DNA of 59,495 nt from Nemertoderma westbladi (taxonomy: Eukaryota; Xenacoelomorpha; Nemertodermatida; Nemertodermatidae): NCBI GenBank assembly GCA_032718475.1, contig JAUCBJ010008158.1, positions 1 to 59,495 on the forward strand, written 5' to 3'. Below the pieces are notes generated by a model. That model was not told the DNA's origin, searched no databases, and saw only the letters and a program-made list of their open reading frames with translations. How positions within the stretch are numbered: the stretch's first letter is position 1; each line of letters begins with the position of its first letter. Positions 24,355-34,022 of the stretch are shown one piece after another. The translations under genes and the position numbers were made by a program.

Positions 24355-25964
24355 ACACGTTCGTGGGGCCTTCGCGCAGCACGAGGCCCAGTTATGAGAT
24401 ACAAATTAAAATTGTGCGACTGTATCACAAAATCAGGTTATGAGAGATTAACCAACACAACCAATTAATCAAAGAAAGGGGGACAGTACGTGTTCACCCC
24501 TTTTTATCTGCACCCCCCCCCCCCTCCCCCCACCCACCAATACATAACCGCGACATCTACCACTCACGGGAGGGTAGCACGAACTTATTTCAAACGCACG
24601 TTCAATATGCAAAGCCAGGTGGTTTATAGGAATATAATCAATGCAGTACTCGTCTTCATTATAAGCCTCTTTGCGTTCGACCTGTTTTGTATTAAAATAT
24701 ATTTATTAAACGCAGGCTGACGCTCTTTATAATAACAATACCTAGGGATGCCAGCTTCCAGACTTTCAATCTTTACTGCCGCGCAAACCCCGCAGAGGAA
24801 GTTTTGGTTTGAGAGATCAAGCCCATCGGCAATTGGTGTTTCAATTTCGGTCCAGGAACTCTGAGAATGGGAGCATTCAATCTTAGCTGTGGTCCATTCC
24901 TGTGGTTTCGGCTTCTTTTTCTTCGTCCCAATGACAGATTCTTCTGAAGACGTTCCATTCGCTTTCAGTTTATCGTTGGCGTTTGTGTTTTGAAGTTGTA
25001 TTCGAGTGGACAGTCGCGCCGGTTTCGAGGTAACCATACCGACCTGTGATAAGCGTTGGTTTTGTTGAGTGCCGGTATTCATCTTCTCTCACCTCTTCAA
25101 TGTCAGATGTTGCAAATACTGATAACACGAATAACGGTATATATTTCAATACTTGTCAATAGTAATATATATAATTTAGATAACTATTTTATATCTGTAC
25201 TGTTGAGCAAACTCTACATAAATTCCAACCTGTGTATCGCCGGTAGTGCTGTTGCTGTACAAGTGCCGAAGTACTAGTTGCCACCGGTCAGCCGGTACCG
25301 GTAGTAGTGTGGTACCTACGGTGCGCACTACAACGGCAGTACAGCAATACGGTGTACCGTGCCAATGACTGAATGATTAGCGGTAACTATCTAAACTATT
25401 ATATTATTATTACCGGTGCCGGTACTGGGCTAATTAGGCCTAAACTATAATCACCGCAAGGGTTGCCGGGGCCATGTTTAATTAGATTACATGATATGGC
25501 ATGTCTGCAGTGTATGGTACCGGCTGACCAGTATTGGAGTATTGACTGATTGCAGGATTCTCGATTCAGGGATTGAGTACAGCCTGACAGTACCGGTACA
25601 CATGGTACATGCAGATTGGCAGACAGCCCCAATGTATTGCAAAATTTGTCAGAAACCCAGCTGATTTATCCTACAGTAATAATAATTTAACGCATTTTAA
25701 ATTTGGATAAATAAATTTATTATAACTGCAATAACAGTTACACTGATGCTGCACGAAGGCCCCACGCAAATTCTACTTGGAAAATTTTCAAACTTTTGCC
25801 AAACAACATGTGTACTAAGTTTGGATAGATTTCATCAAGGATTGGCCGAGTTATTAACGTTTAAAATAAAATACTGAAAAAAAAAACGCGACAGAACGAC
25901 AGAACGACAGGTTGATTAATGGTACCCCTACGCTAAGGCTCACTCACTTCGTGGCTCGCCCCAC
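24355..25964 (+). repeat. Dispersed modular repeat, copy 1
   Basis: It starts CACGTTCGTGGGGCCTTCGC and ends with GGCTCACTCACTTCGTGGCT then CGCCCCACA. Related copies are at 53289-54343 (same strand) and 55744-57656 (opposite strand). In order it contains a C tract (24513-24524), one copy of a tandem block containing GCAGTACTCGTCTTCATTAT, a middle rich in ACCGGT words shared with copy 3 only, and a right module of about 160 bp (about 25760-25915) with AAACTTTTGCCAAACAACAT and CGACAGAACGACAGAACGAC. Partial ends recur at 26040-26090 and 59440-59480. The class is unknown; both ends share only a short GTGGGGC. Confidence 0.75.
24624..25082 (-). CDS. ORF in dispersed repeat, possible ORF1-like remnant
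   Basis: This 152-codon minus-strand frame starts at an ATG and has a Lys-rich stretch (KKKKPKP), then EWTTAKIECS and FLCGVCAA. The last third is translated from the tandem block of the repeat, so the original protein probably ended or continued elsewhere. FLCGxCAA also occurs in the frame at 54836-55210. A Cys-containing N-terminal protein of a non-LTR element is one possibility; function is not established. Confidence 0.3.
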   Translation of the reverse strand: MNTGTQQNQRLSQVGMVTSKPARLSTRIQLQNTNANDKLKANGTSSEESVIGTKKKKPKPQEWTTAKIECSHSQSSWTEIETPIADGLDLSNQNFLCGVCAAVKIESLEAGIPRYCYYKERQPAFNKYILIQNRSNAKRLIMKTSTALIIFL

Positions 25965-26780
25965 AGTATTATCACCGGAGTGCTCAATGTGTCGGTGTGG
26001 GAACCAGAAAGACCACGAACAAACTACCTGGACTGGGGCTCCATACTTGTGGGGTGAGCCACGAAGTGTGCGAAGACTTAGCCCCTTAGCGAACTGACAC
26101 TGTTACTTGCTCAATAATGGCAAATATTTGTCATTGTCGTCGTCATCTGCGTTACCGCTTTGACATGCTAATAATAACTTTGACGGATTTAAAGCTTTCG
26201 AGTTGAAAAATTTGTAGGAATCAATAAGACCAAAAGTTGAGATTTTTTAGAGCCTTTCAGACACAATCAGTACAACAGTCTACCGCTAGATTGCTACATA
26301 TCTAAACATTAAATGTCCTCCCATTTCTTTGCTTTAAATCTGTTCAAACTGAAATTTGGCAGATTTGTACAAGACCATTAGCTGTGTGGGGCATTCAATG
26401 GTGGCAAATCCGTCTGCAGTTCTCTTGTCTGCCGCTCGATGGCAAAATGTCTCAAAGTGAAATCCTTGACCCATTCCGTCATTTATGATCTGTTTAAGCT
26501 GAAAATTGTCAGATACAGTATTTGCTAGAACACATCTTGTGTCTTTGTGGCGGGTCGGTAATCGGTCAGCAGTTGTCCGGTATACCGCTAGAGGGCGAAA
26601 TGAATGAAACTGATAATCTTCTCTCATCTTTGTAATTCGTTATCCGTATATTTGTTATATTTGTTACTGTTAACTTGGCAGAGATATACCTTAGACCTTA
26701 TACCTTCTAGACCTTAGACCATAATCCTTCGGCAGCGCTCCTGTCTACTGCCAGTGGGCTGAAATTTTAACTATTAACTT
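25965..26780. other. No gene recognised; partial repeat ends
   Basis: 26040-26090 carries a shortened, inverted copy of the GTGGGG..GCCACGAAGTG end of the dispersed repeat. 26334-26627 (minus) is a 97-codon frame without recognised features. Nothing else is supported. Confidence 0.45.
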
Positions 26781-26907
26781 ACTTGTGTGTAAAGTAGCAC
26801 TTTACAGCGTGATGATCCGAGTGGCTTTGTTACACGAACGTACGTTAGTGAGTGAGAGAAAATAAAGCCACGAGGATCAGAACACTGTAAAGTACTTTGC
26901 AACAAGT
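26781..26907. repeat. Foldback (MITE-like) element
   Basis: The left arm beginning ACTTGTGTGTAAAGTAGCAC and running to GAGTGGCTTT pairs with the right arm AAAGCCACGAGGATCAG to TTTGCAACAAGT. Arms are about 45 bp with a few mismatches around a loop of about 35 bp. Outer ends are ACTTGT/ACAAGT. No flanking target duplication is certain. It lies 106 bp from the 5' LTR of the BEL element. Confidence 0.75.
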
Positions 26908-27012
26908 ATTTGGTTTAATTCCAAACTTGTAACATTACGAAATGATTGTATATATATTATAAGTGAGAAAAACTGCACAAATTAAATTAGTTGCTGTATA
27001 AATAAATGTAAA

Positions 27013-28172
27013 TGTAAAAGCTTTTGCGTCATTAACCGGTTATTTTCCCTTAAAGTACTCTGTAGTTGGTTTACCAGGCATAAAAAGGCCGTGTCCTTGC
27101 TGTACTGGTGTTTTAGAGGACATAAACGTCATTTCTTCTGTATTTGTACTTTAGAGGACATAATCCGCAATCTCGTGACGCGATAAGCTAGATACTCTTG
27201 AAAACAGTGTCGCTACCATGACGACGGCTAGCAGCTGATATTGCCACGTCGACATTTCTTTGTTTCTTTGTTCTCTCGTTGTTCGGTTGACCAATCAGAG
27301 CGTTTTTTGTCTCTGTGTTGGAGGTGTATACAGAACTCAGTAGTTCAGTGTTATGTTTTTGCCCAGAGCCTAAGAACACCGGCTTTTGGCACCTCCGTGT
27401 TTCAGTCTTTAGTCTTACATTAGTAGGCTTAATTATAGAACGTATATCTGTTACCAAACGACTTACGACCTACTTACTTATCATACATATCTATGCAATT
27501 CATATCTTACATTACTGCTTTTGCTGTTGGTTATTCGTTATATTTGTTGATGAATTATTATATCGGAATACTGATCAATAGTCAGACACCCCACCTTCTT
27601 GATATACTAAAGGTTAGAGAGACCGGTTACAGATAAATGATTGCGACCTATGTTGAGTGGTTTGAAGTGAATCTAATGCTATTTCATATGCCCAACATAA
27701 ATTGTCTGTTGCTCTCTTTATACGTGACCAAATTTAGTGAAGGTCGGCAGATTAGTGTGCAGTATTGTGCAGCATTGTGTATGATTGTAACTGATAACAA
27801 AGCATCTCCTAAAGAATGCGCCATATACGTAAATCTATAGCCTTTTCGTTGTGTCTAGTTTAAGTCATAACTCTGTTTACATATTTAGAGCGCCACGTCC
27901 TAAAGGAACTGTTAATATTTCCCGAAAGTAAATAATATTTGTCAGAGATTATATATTACGATCAGTCAAATAATACAGTAGGCTTACACCATCAATCATT
28001 AAGCTCCGAACTCAGTCTCCCGGGTATATCCAACGGGTGAATGATTGCGCATAGACTGGCTTCGGCTAATGTAGTGTATCAAATACTCGTCATAGGCTAA
28101 AGACTATCTATCATCCAAAAGACATTCTAATTTTGGCAGGTTAAACTGTCAAAGGTCTTAAAAGCGCAAACA
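27013..28172 (+). repeat. BEL 5' LTR
   Basis: Aligned by eye with 43003-44171, sharing both ends (TGTAAAAGCTTTTGCG and AAAAGCGCAAACA). It contains a TATA-like CATAAAAAGG, a CCAATCAGAG box and the GTTTCAGTCTTTAGTCTTAC region. Short frames inside it are not genes. Confidence 0.92.
27079..27088 (+). promoter_or_regulatory. TATA-like box of the LTR promoter
   Basis: CATAAAAAGG lies about 65 bp from the LTR start and is kept in the 3' LTR at 43070-43079. A CCAAT box (CCAATCAGAG) lies about 200 bp further downstream. It is probably the core promoter of the element; the transcription start was not determined. Confidence 0.45.
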
Positions 28173-28285
28173 ATAACAGATATTTGGTTCTGATTGCGGT
28201 GTAGGCAATAAATACAGTTTAATATTGTTTTGGTAAAAACAATAACAGATATTGCTTCTGGATTGCGGTGTAAGCAATCTAGTCG
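28173..28285 (+). promoter_or_regulatory. Post-LTR region, primer-binding-site area (duplicated)
   Basis: Immediately after the 5' LTR, a block of about 40 bp (AATAACAGATATTTGGTTCTGATTGCGG and following) occurs twice, at about 28173-28210 and 28243-28283, with small changes. The inverted element near 1 kb has one copy. A primer-binding site should start here; TGGTTCTGATTGC is the most TGG-like candidate but I cannot match it to a tRNA. Confidence 0.4.
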
Positions 28286-28587
28286 AAAGTACCGGTCGAC
28301 CGGTAACCAGTAGGCCTGACTGCCTGATCATCCGGACCGGTACCTACAACAGTACAGGTACAGCAGTATTATTCGATTTGATTATTATATGCCGGTAGGT
28401 CTTAATAATTAATCGGGGACGCCTGGTTTTTATTGGGATTTTACTTAGGCCTATTTCTGTCAGTTTTATTTATTTGTAGGCCAGTATTGAGCAGAAGGCG
28501 TGTAAGCCTGCTCAGATTGTACAGATAATTTGTAGGCTTGACTGTTGGCTGACTGTTGATTAGGTCTGAACGGATTGCAGTGCATGT

Positions 28588-28717
28588 AAAGCATCTGTCC
28601 GATAAAGAACGGTTAGGAAGTAGGGGCAGCCAAAGCTGTAAGGTAAACCCCCATCTAAAGAATAAGTCGTACTACTGGGTTAGAACGCATACTACTTAAC
28701 CATTTCGGAGTCTGCAT
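28588..28717 (+). other. Leader module, copy 1 (possible structured RNA)
   Basis: This 130-bp segment is repeated at 28875-29004 with one mismatch, while the next 85-90 bp after each copy are only about 80% alike. It can fold: CAGC-CAAA-GCTG is nested inside GGGG/CCCC (28622-28652), and GGTTA pairs with TAACC further on. It lies between LTR and gag, where packaging, dimerisation or internal-initiation signals occur in retroelements. The role is inferred only. Confidence 0.55.
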
Positions 28718-28874
28718 GTCCTGTGGTTTATTTAGGCTTGATAGTAGTCTGCCATCGTTTGGTCTGTACTTTGTTTGTGTAGTCTGTACGGGTAGCGTAT
28801 AATTTTATTTAGATAATTTGTAGGCTGGATAGTTGTCTGGCTGTTGTTGGGTTTGAGGAAATTTCGGTGTGTGC

Positions 28875-29004
28875 AAAGCATCTGTCCGATAAAGAACGGT
28901 TAGGAAGTAGGGGCAGCCATAGCTGTAAGGTAAACCCCCATCTAAAGAATAAGTCGTACTACTGGGTTAGAACGCATACTACTTAACCATTTCGGAGTCT
29001 GCAT
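28875..29004 (+). other. Leader module, copy 2 (possible structured RNA)
   Basis: Second copy of the 130-bp module, offset by 287 bp. The only difference I see is CCAAAGC to CCATAGC, which falls in the small hairpin loop and leaves the paired bases unchanged. The flanks on both sides have diverged much more. Confidence 0.55.
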
Positions 29005-29090
29005 ATACCGTAGTTTGTTTAGGCTTGATAGTAGTCTGTCAGTATTTGGTCTGCATTTTGTTTGAATGGTTTGTATGCGTAGCGTAATAT

Positions 29091-30428
29091 TTATTATTCA
29101 GAGTTTATGCGATTATTCGCAACATTCATATCCCCAAGTTTATTCCTACAGTAATTGTGTTTGTTATACATACCATTATAGTTAAACTAACCCCGGTACT
29201 ACATCAGGGTTGCTCGGCGTAGGTAAAGACTGGAGATTTTGTGCTTTGGTCACTCCGGCAGATACCGTGGTTCTTTTAGCTGTTCAAGTATTTTTAACTA
29301 CTAATTATTTGTTATACAAGTACTTGTACCTAATTTAGGGTTTAGTGTACAGTGCTTTCCGAAAGCAATTAGTGTGTAGGCAGTGTATTTGTGTTGTAAA
29401 GTGGTTAATAGGCACGTTGGTTCTGGTAGACCGCGGTAATTAACTTCTAGGTAGGGACACTCCGTGATACATAACGTAGTACCTATAGCGATACGGTTAT
29501 AGGTCGTCAGGCGGTGGTATTTTCCTATCTGGACAACACAGTATATTTACTACTACTTATTATTTTCAAATACCGTAGTAACCTGTCCGTTGTAATAACC
29601 AGATATTCTAACCCTTTGTTAGGCTGGTTAGTAGACTTCTTGTAAAATTACCCTAAAAATTTGTATTTGTGTATTTGTAATTAAGTTTTTGTGTTTATTT
29701 AGAGATTGTAATCTCAACCCGAATTGTACGTAATTTGTAGTATTAAGTAACTTAGTTAAATTAGAATTATTTGTTTTAGTGTCTAACAAGTAGCACTCCA
29801 CTGAGAGCGCACAGCTTATGTGTAGTGACTCCCCCAGAAATAATAACATTTATTTCAACATTGACAAAACCCATTAAAAGGGTATATATATATTATAAAT
29901 CAACTCAAACGATTTATAAATAGTAGGCCTGCCATACAACAATTAGGTCTCAATATCAGTTGGACTACTGCTTAAATAACGGTAATAAAGTAAGTTAAAG
30001 TAACCAAGTAACCATTAAAATTCAGAAATTCAATTATTTAAAATAATTGATATACCGGTATTTACAATAGGCTTATTATATTTATTTCTATAAATTTTAG
30101 GTTGAAATCATACCGGTATTCTGTAATTAATTCTAGTCTATAATTATACTTATATATACTATAAGTGTAAACTGCATACCGGTATCCACGATAGGCCTAT
30201 TATATATTTATATATATTTGTGCTAAAATTATATACCGGTTTCTGTGAAAAACCTAGTCTGTAATAATACTTATATATACCATAAGTATACCGGTATTCT
30301 AATATTATATATCACGCTACACTGAGTAGCAGTATCGGTAATTAATTACTAGGCTAGCAGTTAACACTGAATTCCTAGACTTGCTTAGACTGTAATATAG
30401 CAGTAGACATTCAACTGTGTAAACAAAC
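29091..30428 (+). other. Rest of the BEL leader, AT-rich, no gene
   Basis: Untranslated-looking leader with several ACCGGT words and AT stretches (30030-30310 has three TACCGGTATT-like repeats next to TTATATA). A minus-strand frame at 29628-29849 has no recognised feature. Gag starts at 30429. Confidence 0.55.
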
Positions 30429-33400
30429 ATGTCTGATACTAAGCAGAACCTGTCAGACAGTTTATTAGATGTAACTATCTGCGACTCAGATAAGGGTGTA
30501 GAACCGTCTAGTCCTAAGTTCAGTTCACCTCCCACTGTGAGGAAGGTCATCCCTCCAGTAGTAATAACAGAACCGAGGCTGGTCCAACATCGTAGGTCTA
30601 TCATAGGCACTCGAGCTCAGGTCAAGCGGGACCAAGAAGCAGCGGAACAGCAACAACCCGCGAGCCAAGAACTTATTTCTCAGCGGCCCAACAGCTCCAG
30701 TAGTGAGGATACTGTAGAGCTGACACCCGAGCGCGGAGCAAGGATGACGGATGCGGTTTATTCGGATCCCCTTCTCATCCTTCCTGCAGCCGTACTCACC
30801 AGGTTATTGATCGCTGAGGAAGAACACCAGATCGATTGGGCGAGAAGTAAGCGATCAACTAAAGATAGTTATGAGGGATACACAAGGGAAGAACTGAAGT
30901 CTATGGTCGAGTCGCAATGGAACTTCCCCGGACCCGGACTCCCGTTTTATTTATCAGAAGCTGCCTGGGAAGACATACACCGGATGGGAGTAGTCAAGGA
31001 AACCATCGATCCAGCTGTGTGGAAGAGGTCCGCAGCCGGATATGCACAGGGATTCTTCAGCTCTATGGAGCGAGTAGAAAAACAACTGTTTCAACAACCT
31101 CAAGGACCTCAAGAGCAGGGACAACTGCTTTATCAAGTTAGAGAAAGAATTCTGCGAATCAGGCTAATATTATCAGCCTTTGAAGAGGCTTCTAAAAGAA
31201 GACAAGACACGTCGTTGCAAGTTGCCGTAAAGACTTGGTTTCAACGGGTGAGTCGCCAGGTTCAAGGAACAGTTCAGTGGAAAGCTCAGCTGGAGGAGCG
31301 CTCAACCCATGGAGAATCAACAGACGCTACTTTTTCCCAAGTGGAAAGTGAAGCGACGGCAGAGAAACCGCATAAGAGGGATGCCATTGACATCTATCTG
31401 TCAGACTATCAACGTTTTTTGGGAGATGAAGAGTTGAGGAGAAGGCTAGATGGACTTAGCCCTAATAGTGAAGGAGCACAGCGTGTGCTTGACGCCATCA
31501 ACGTGGATAGGTTAGCGGCTAACCAAGCTAAATTCGATGAACAACTCCGCATCGCTAAGGTTCAAGAAGAACAAATAAAGAAAAAACGTATAGAAGACAG
31601 AAAGATAGCAGCAGTGGCAGAGGCAGAAAGAAAAGTGACCTTGGCAGAGGCAAAAGCGGCAGCGGCAGAAGCAAAAGCGGCAGCGGCAGAGGCAAAAGCG
31701 GCAGCGGTGGCGGAAGCAGAACGGAGAGCGGCTGAAGAGATCGCCCAACTAGAGTTGGAAAATCTTCAAGAGAAGCAAGACGACTTCAGTAAACAGTTAA
31801 CAGCTAGTAATATGCAGATGATGAATCGATCTACTCCCAAAAGACAGGGTTATACATCATCTGAGGAAGGCGATACCACTGATCCTGAAGGAGGAGGAAA
31901 ACGATCTCGCCTAAGCAGACGTAAAAGAACATCCCACCGTCAGAAATTGCCTGATTTGCCTCCAGCTGTTAGAAGGCAACTAAATAACACCAACTTAGGT
32001 AGTACAGAACCCACAGACCATATAATTACAATAGAGAGACTCCCTACTATAGCAGATGAGCCTGAAATAATTAGGCCTGTTCCCGAAGCCACCCTTTCGG
32101 TGGTAGAGACACCTGTACACCTGACACACCTGTTACCTGTGCCCAGAGGAACAGCCCTTGAAACCGTGTCGGTCCTGGACTCCGAGCGAAATATAAAGGA
32201 TATATCGCCCGTAGTCCCTCGTCTGCCCGCTACTACGTTGGCGGATCCCGCTTCGGCGGTTGATTGGGTGGACGAGAGACGGCGGGGGATGGACATTCTC
32301 CTCGGAAAGATGGAGGAGAATCAAATGCGCTCCTCCCAACAGGTCCGAGAGTTAGAAGGAACTGTTCAACAGTTAAAGGGAACCGTAAAGGAAAGTAGGT
32401 TAGAGTTGCAAGAAGTGCAGCAAAATATCGCGCTAGAACGTGATAAATTAGTAAATTTACAAAGGGGTATACCACCACCCCCTGTAACAATGTGTCAACC
32501 TGTTAGGTCTGAAGTATCTCATGCGCAAGGTGTGGAGCCTACACGCATCTATACTGCTAGCGAAGTAGAAACTCCTATAGTGAACCCTATTAAGGGTAAT
32601 TATAGACCTGTTGATAATGATATTCCCTATAGACCGGATCATAATCCGAGAAATTTATATACCGATAACTCGATATTAAATAACACGATGGCCCAAGAAA
32701 GTTTTACGCGTCAAATGGCTAGAACCGAAGCCCAGCAAGCAGTAAAGGTGGGAGAGATCGTCAAGTTCAATGGAGATGAGATGAAATGGTTACCTTTTAA
32801 TGAATATTACAAAGATAACATACAGAACTCTGTGCTATCTAATGGAGAGAAACTTAGATTCCTCATCGAGTGCTTGGAAGGATCTCCCAAGTTAATGGCG
32901 TTAAAGTTTATTGGACATCCTGACGGATTAAGACAAGTTTGGGATACAATAAACATCAGGTATGGTAATAGGAATAACATAGCTGGGTATTTGTATGCAA
33001 AGTTGGTAGTGCCCCGAAAGTTTATTAGCAGCGGAATTATAGAGTTTTCCGATGAGATTCAGGAGATCTGCAGACAATTAGATTGGCTAGGTAAGTCTCA
33101 TGAGTATCAGAATACTATGGTTATTAGAGCAGTGGCTTCTACTTTACCGAAGGGTGGAGTAGGTACACGCTGGGATAAGAAAGTGTTATATATGATGGAA
33201 CAACAACGACGAGACCCTACCATGGCTGATCTCATGTCATTCCTAGATGGAGAAGTGAAATTACAGCTCCTGAAACTGTCCAGAGAGAAGACACCGGAAA
33301 ACAAGGTAAGTGAAAAACCCGTCTCTAGGAGAAAGGTAACACCAGTGTGTTATACAGACGACGGCGAAAGCCAGACTTCTCAAGGAGAAGATAGCGGGAA

Positions 33401-34016
33401 AGACACTGATAGATCTTATTACGTAAATAAAATGCCTAAAGATCACGTAAGTAAATTCAAGTCTCGAACAAATGACAGGAGAGAACAGGTAAGAAAAACT
33501 CCTCCTACGTCTCCCAAGAGAATTCAGGTGAGAAAGCCCGAAGAAAAAGCAAGTGTACACAATGTTACTCAGAGTAAGGTAAGTAACATCAAACCGAAAT
33601 GTGCGCTATGTGATGGGACCCATCGCTTAAATATGTGTGATGAATTTCTAAAGAAATCATTAACTGAGAGACGTGAAGTCATGTGGGACAAGCGGTTGTG
33701 CTATAATTGCCTCAGACAAGGACACCAACGGAGAACCTGTTACTCTGACACAAGATGTGCCAAGTGCGGTGCGAAACATCATATCTTGTTGCACACTGAA
33801 TTCGAGCGAAATAGTCCGAGTCAGGTAAGTGATTCAGAATTACATGTCCAATTCAGTGATGTGAACGACACTGATCAATCTGAGATGGAAGGATTCTATA
33901 CGGACGAGTTCTCCGACGAAAACGAATCCTGTTACATGATAAATACCACAGTGTATCGAGCACTCATTTATGAAAAAGATACAGACATTGACCTCGCTCT
34001 AACTACTTCTGATTGA
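30429..34016 (+). CDS. gag: BEL/Pao Gag polyprotein (1195 aa)
   Basis: Structural protein that packages element RNA into cytoplasmic particles. The N-terminal third is charged and Gln/Glu-rich. Residues about 375-455 form an Ala/Glu/Lys coiled coil (repeated AEAKAAAAEAKAAAA). Residues about 775-890 match the capsid-like domain common in BEL elements (FNGDEMKWLPFNEYY, then LRFLIECLEGSP). Three zinc knuckles follow: C1058-C1061-H1065-C1070, C1091-x2-C-x4-H-x4-C (CYNCLRQGHQRRTC) and C1110-x2-C-x4-H-x4-H. The ATG at 30429 is the first in a long open frame. It ends at a UGA (34014-34016), and the same frame stays open into pol. Longer than most BEL Gags because of the N-terminal region. Confidence 0.9.
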   Translation: MSDTKQNLSDSLLDVTICDSDKGVEPSSPKFSSPPTVRKVIPPVVITEPRLVQHRRSIIGTRAQVKRDQEAAEQQQPASQELISQRPNSSSSEDTVELTPERGARMTDAVYSDPLLILPAAVLTRLLIAEEEHQIDWARSKRSTKDSYEGYTREELKSMVESQWNFPGPGLPFYLSEAAWEDIHRMGVVKETIDPAVWKRSAAGYAQGFFSSMERVEKQLFQQPQGPQEQGQLLYQVRERILRIRLILSAFEEASKRRQDTSLQVAVKTWFQRVSRQVQGTVQWKAQLEERSTHGESTDATFSQVESEATAEKPHKRDAIDIYLSDYQRFLGDEELRRRLDGLSPNSEGAQRVLDAINVDRLAANQAKFDEQLRIAKVQEEQIKKKRIEDRKIAAVAEAERKVTLAEAKAAAAEAKAAAAEAKAAAVAEAERRAAEEIAQLELENLQEKQDDFSKQLTASNMQMMNRSTPKRQGYTSSEEGDTTDPEGGGKRSRLSRRKRTSHRQKLPDLPPAVRRQLNNTNLGSTEPTDHIITIERLPTIADEPEIIRPVPEATLSVVETPVHLTHLLPVPRGTALETVSVLDSERNIKDISPVVPRLPATTLADPASAVDWVDERRRGMDILLGKMEENQMRSSQQVRELEGTVQQLKGTVKESRLELQEVQQNIALERDKLVNLQRGIPPPPVTMCQPVRSEVSHAQGVEPTRIYTASEVETPIVNPIKGNYRPVDNDIPYRPDHNPRNLYTDNSILNNTMAQESFTRQMARTEAQQAVKVGEIVKFNGDEMKWLPFNEYYKDNIQNSVLSNGEKLRFLIECLEGSPKLMALKFIGHPDGLRQVWDTINIRYGNRNNIAGYLYAKLVVPRKFISSGIIEFSDEIQEICRQLDWLGKSHEYQNTMVIRAVASTLPKGGVGTRWDKKVLYMMEQQRRDPTMADLMSFLDGEVKLQLLKLSREKTPENKVSEKPVSRRKVTPVCYTDDGESQTSQGEDSGKDTDRSYYVNKMPKDHVSKFKSRTNDRREQVRKTPPTSPKRIQVRKPEEKASVHNVTQSKVSNIKPKCALCDGTHRLNMCDEFLKKSLTERREVMWDKRLCYNCLRQGHQRRTCYSDTRCAKCGAKHHILLHTEFERNSPSQVSDSELHVQFSDVNDTDQSEMEGFYTDEFSDENESCYMINTTVYRALIYEKDTDIDLALTTSD

Positions 34017-34022
34017 CAACCA
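34014..34022 (+). promoter_or_regulatory. Candidate stop-codon readthrough site between gag and pol
   Basis: Gag ends TGA and is followed at once by CAACCA, which fits the CARYYA context of leaky stops first described in plant RNA viruses (there mainly with UAG). Pol continues in exactly the same frame with no ATG at its start; the first in-frame ATG is near 34211, inside the protease. A chance nonsense mutation in a formerly single ORF is the alternative. Confidence 0.5.
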
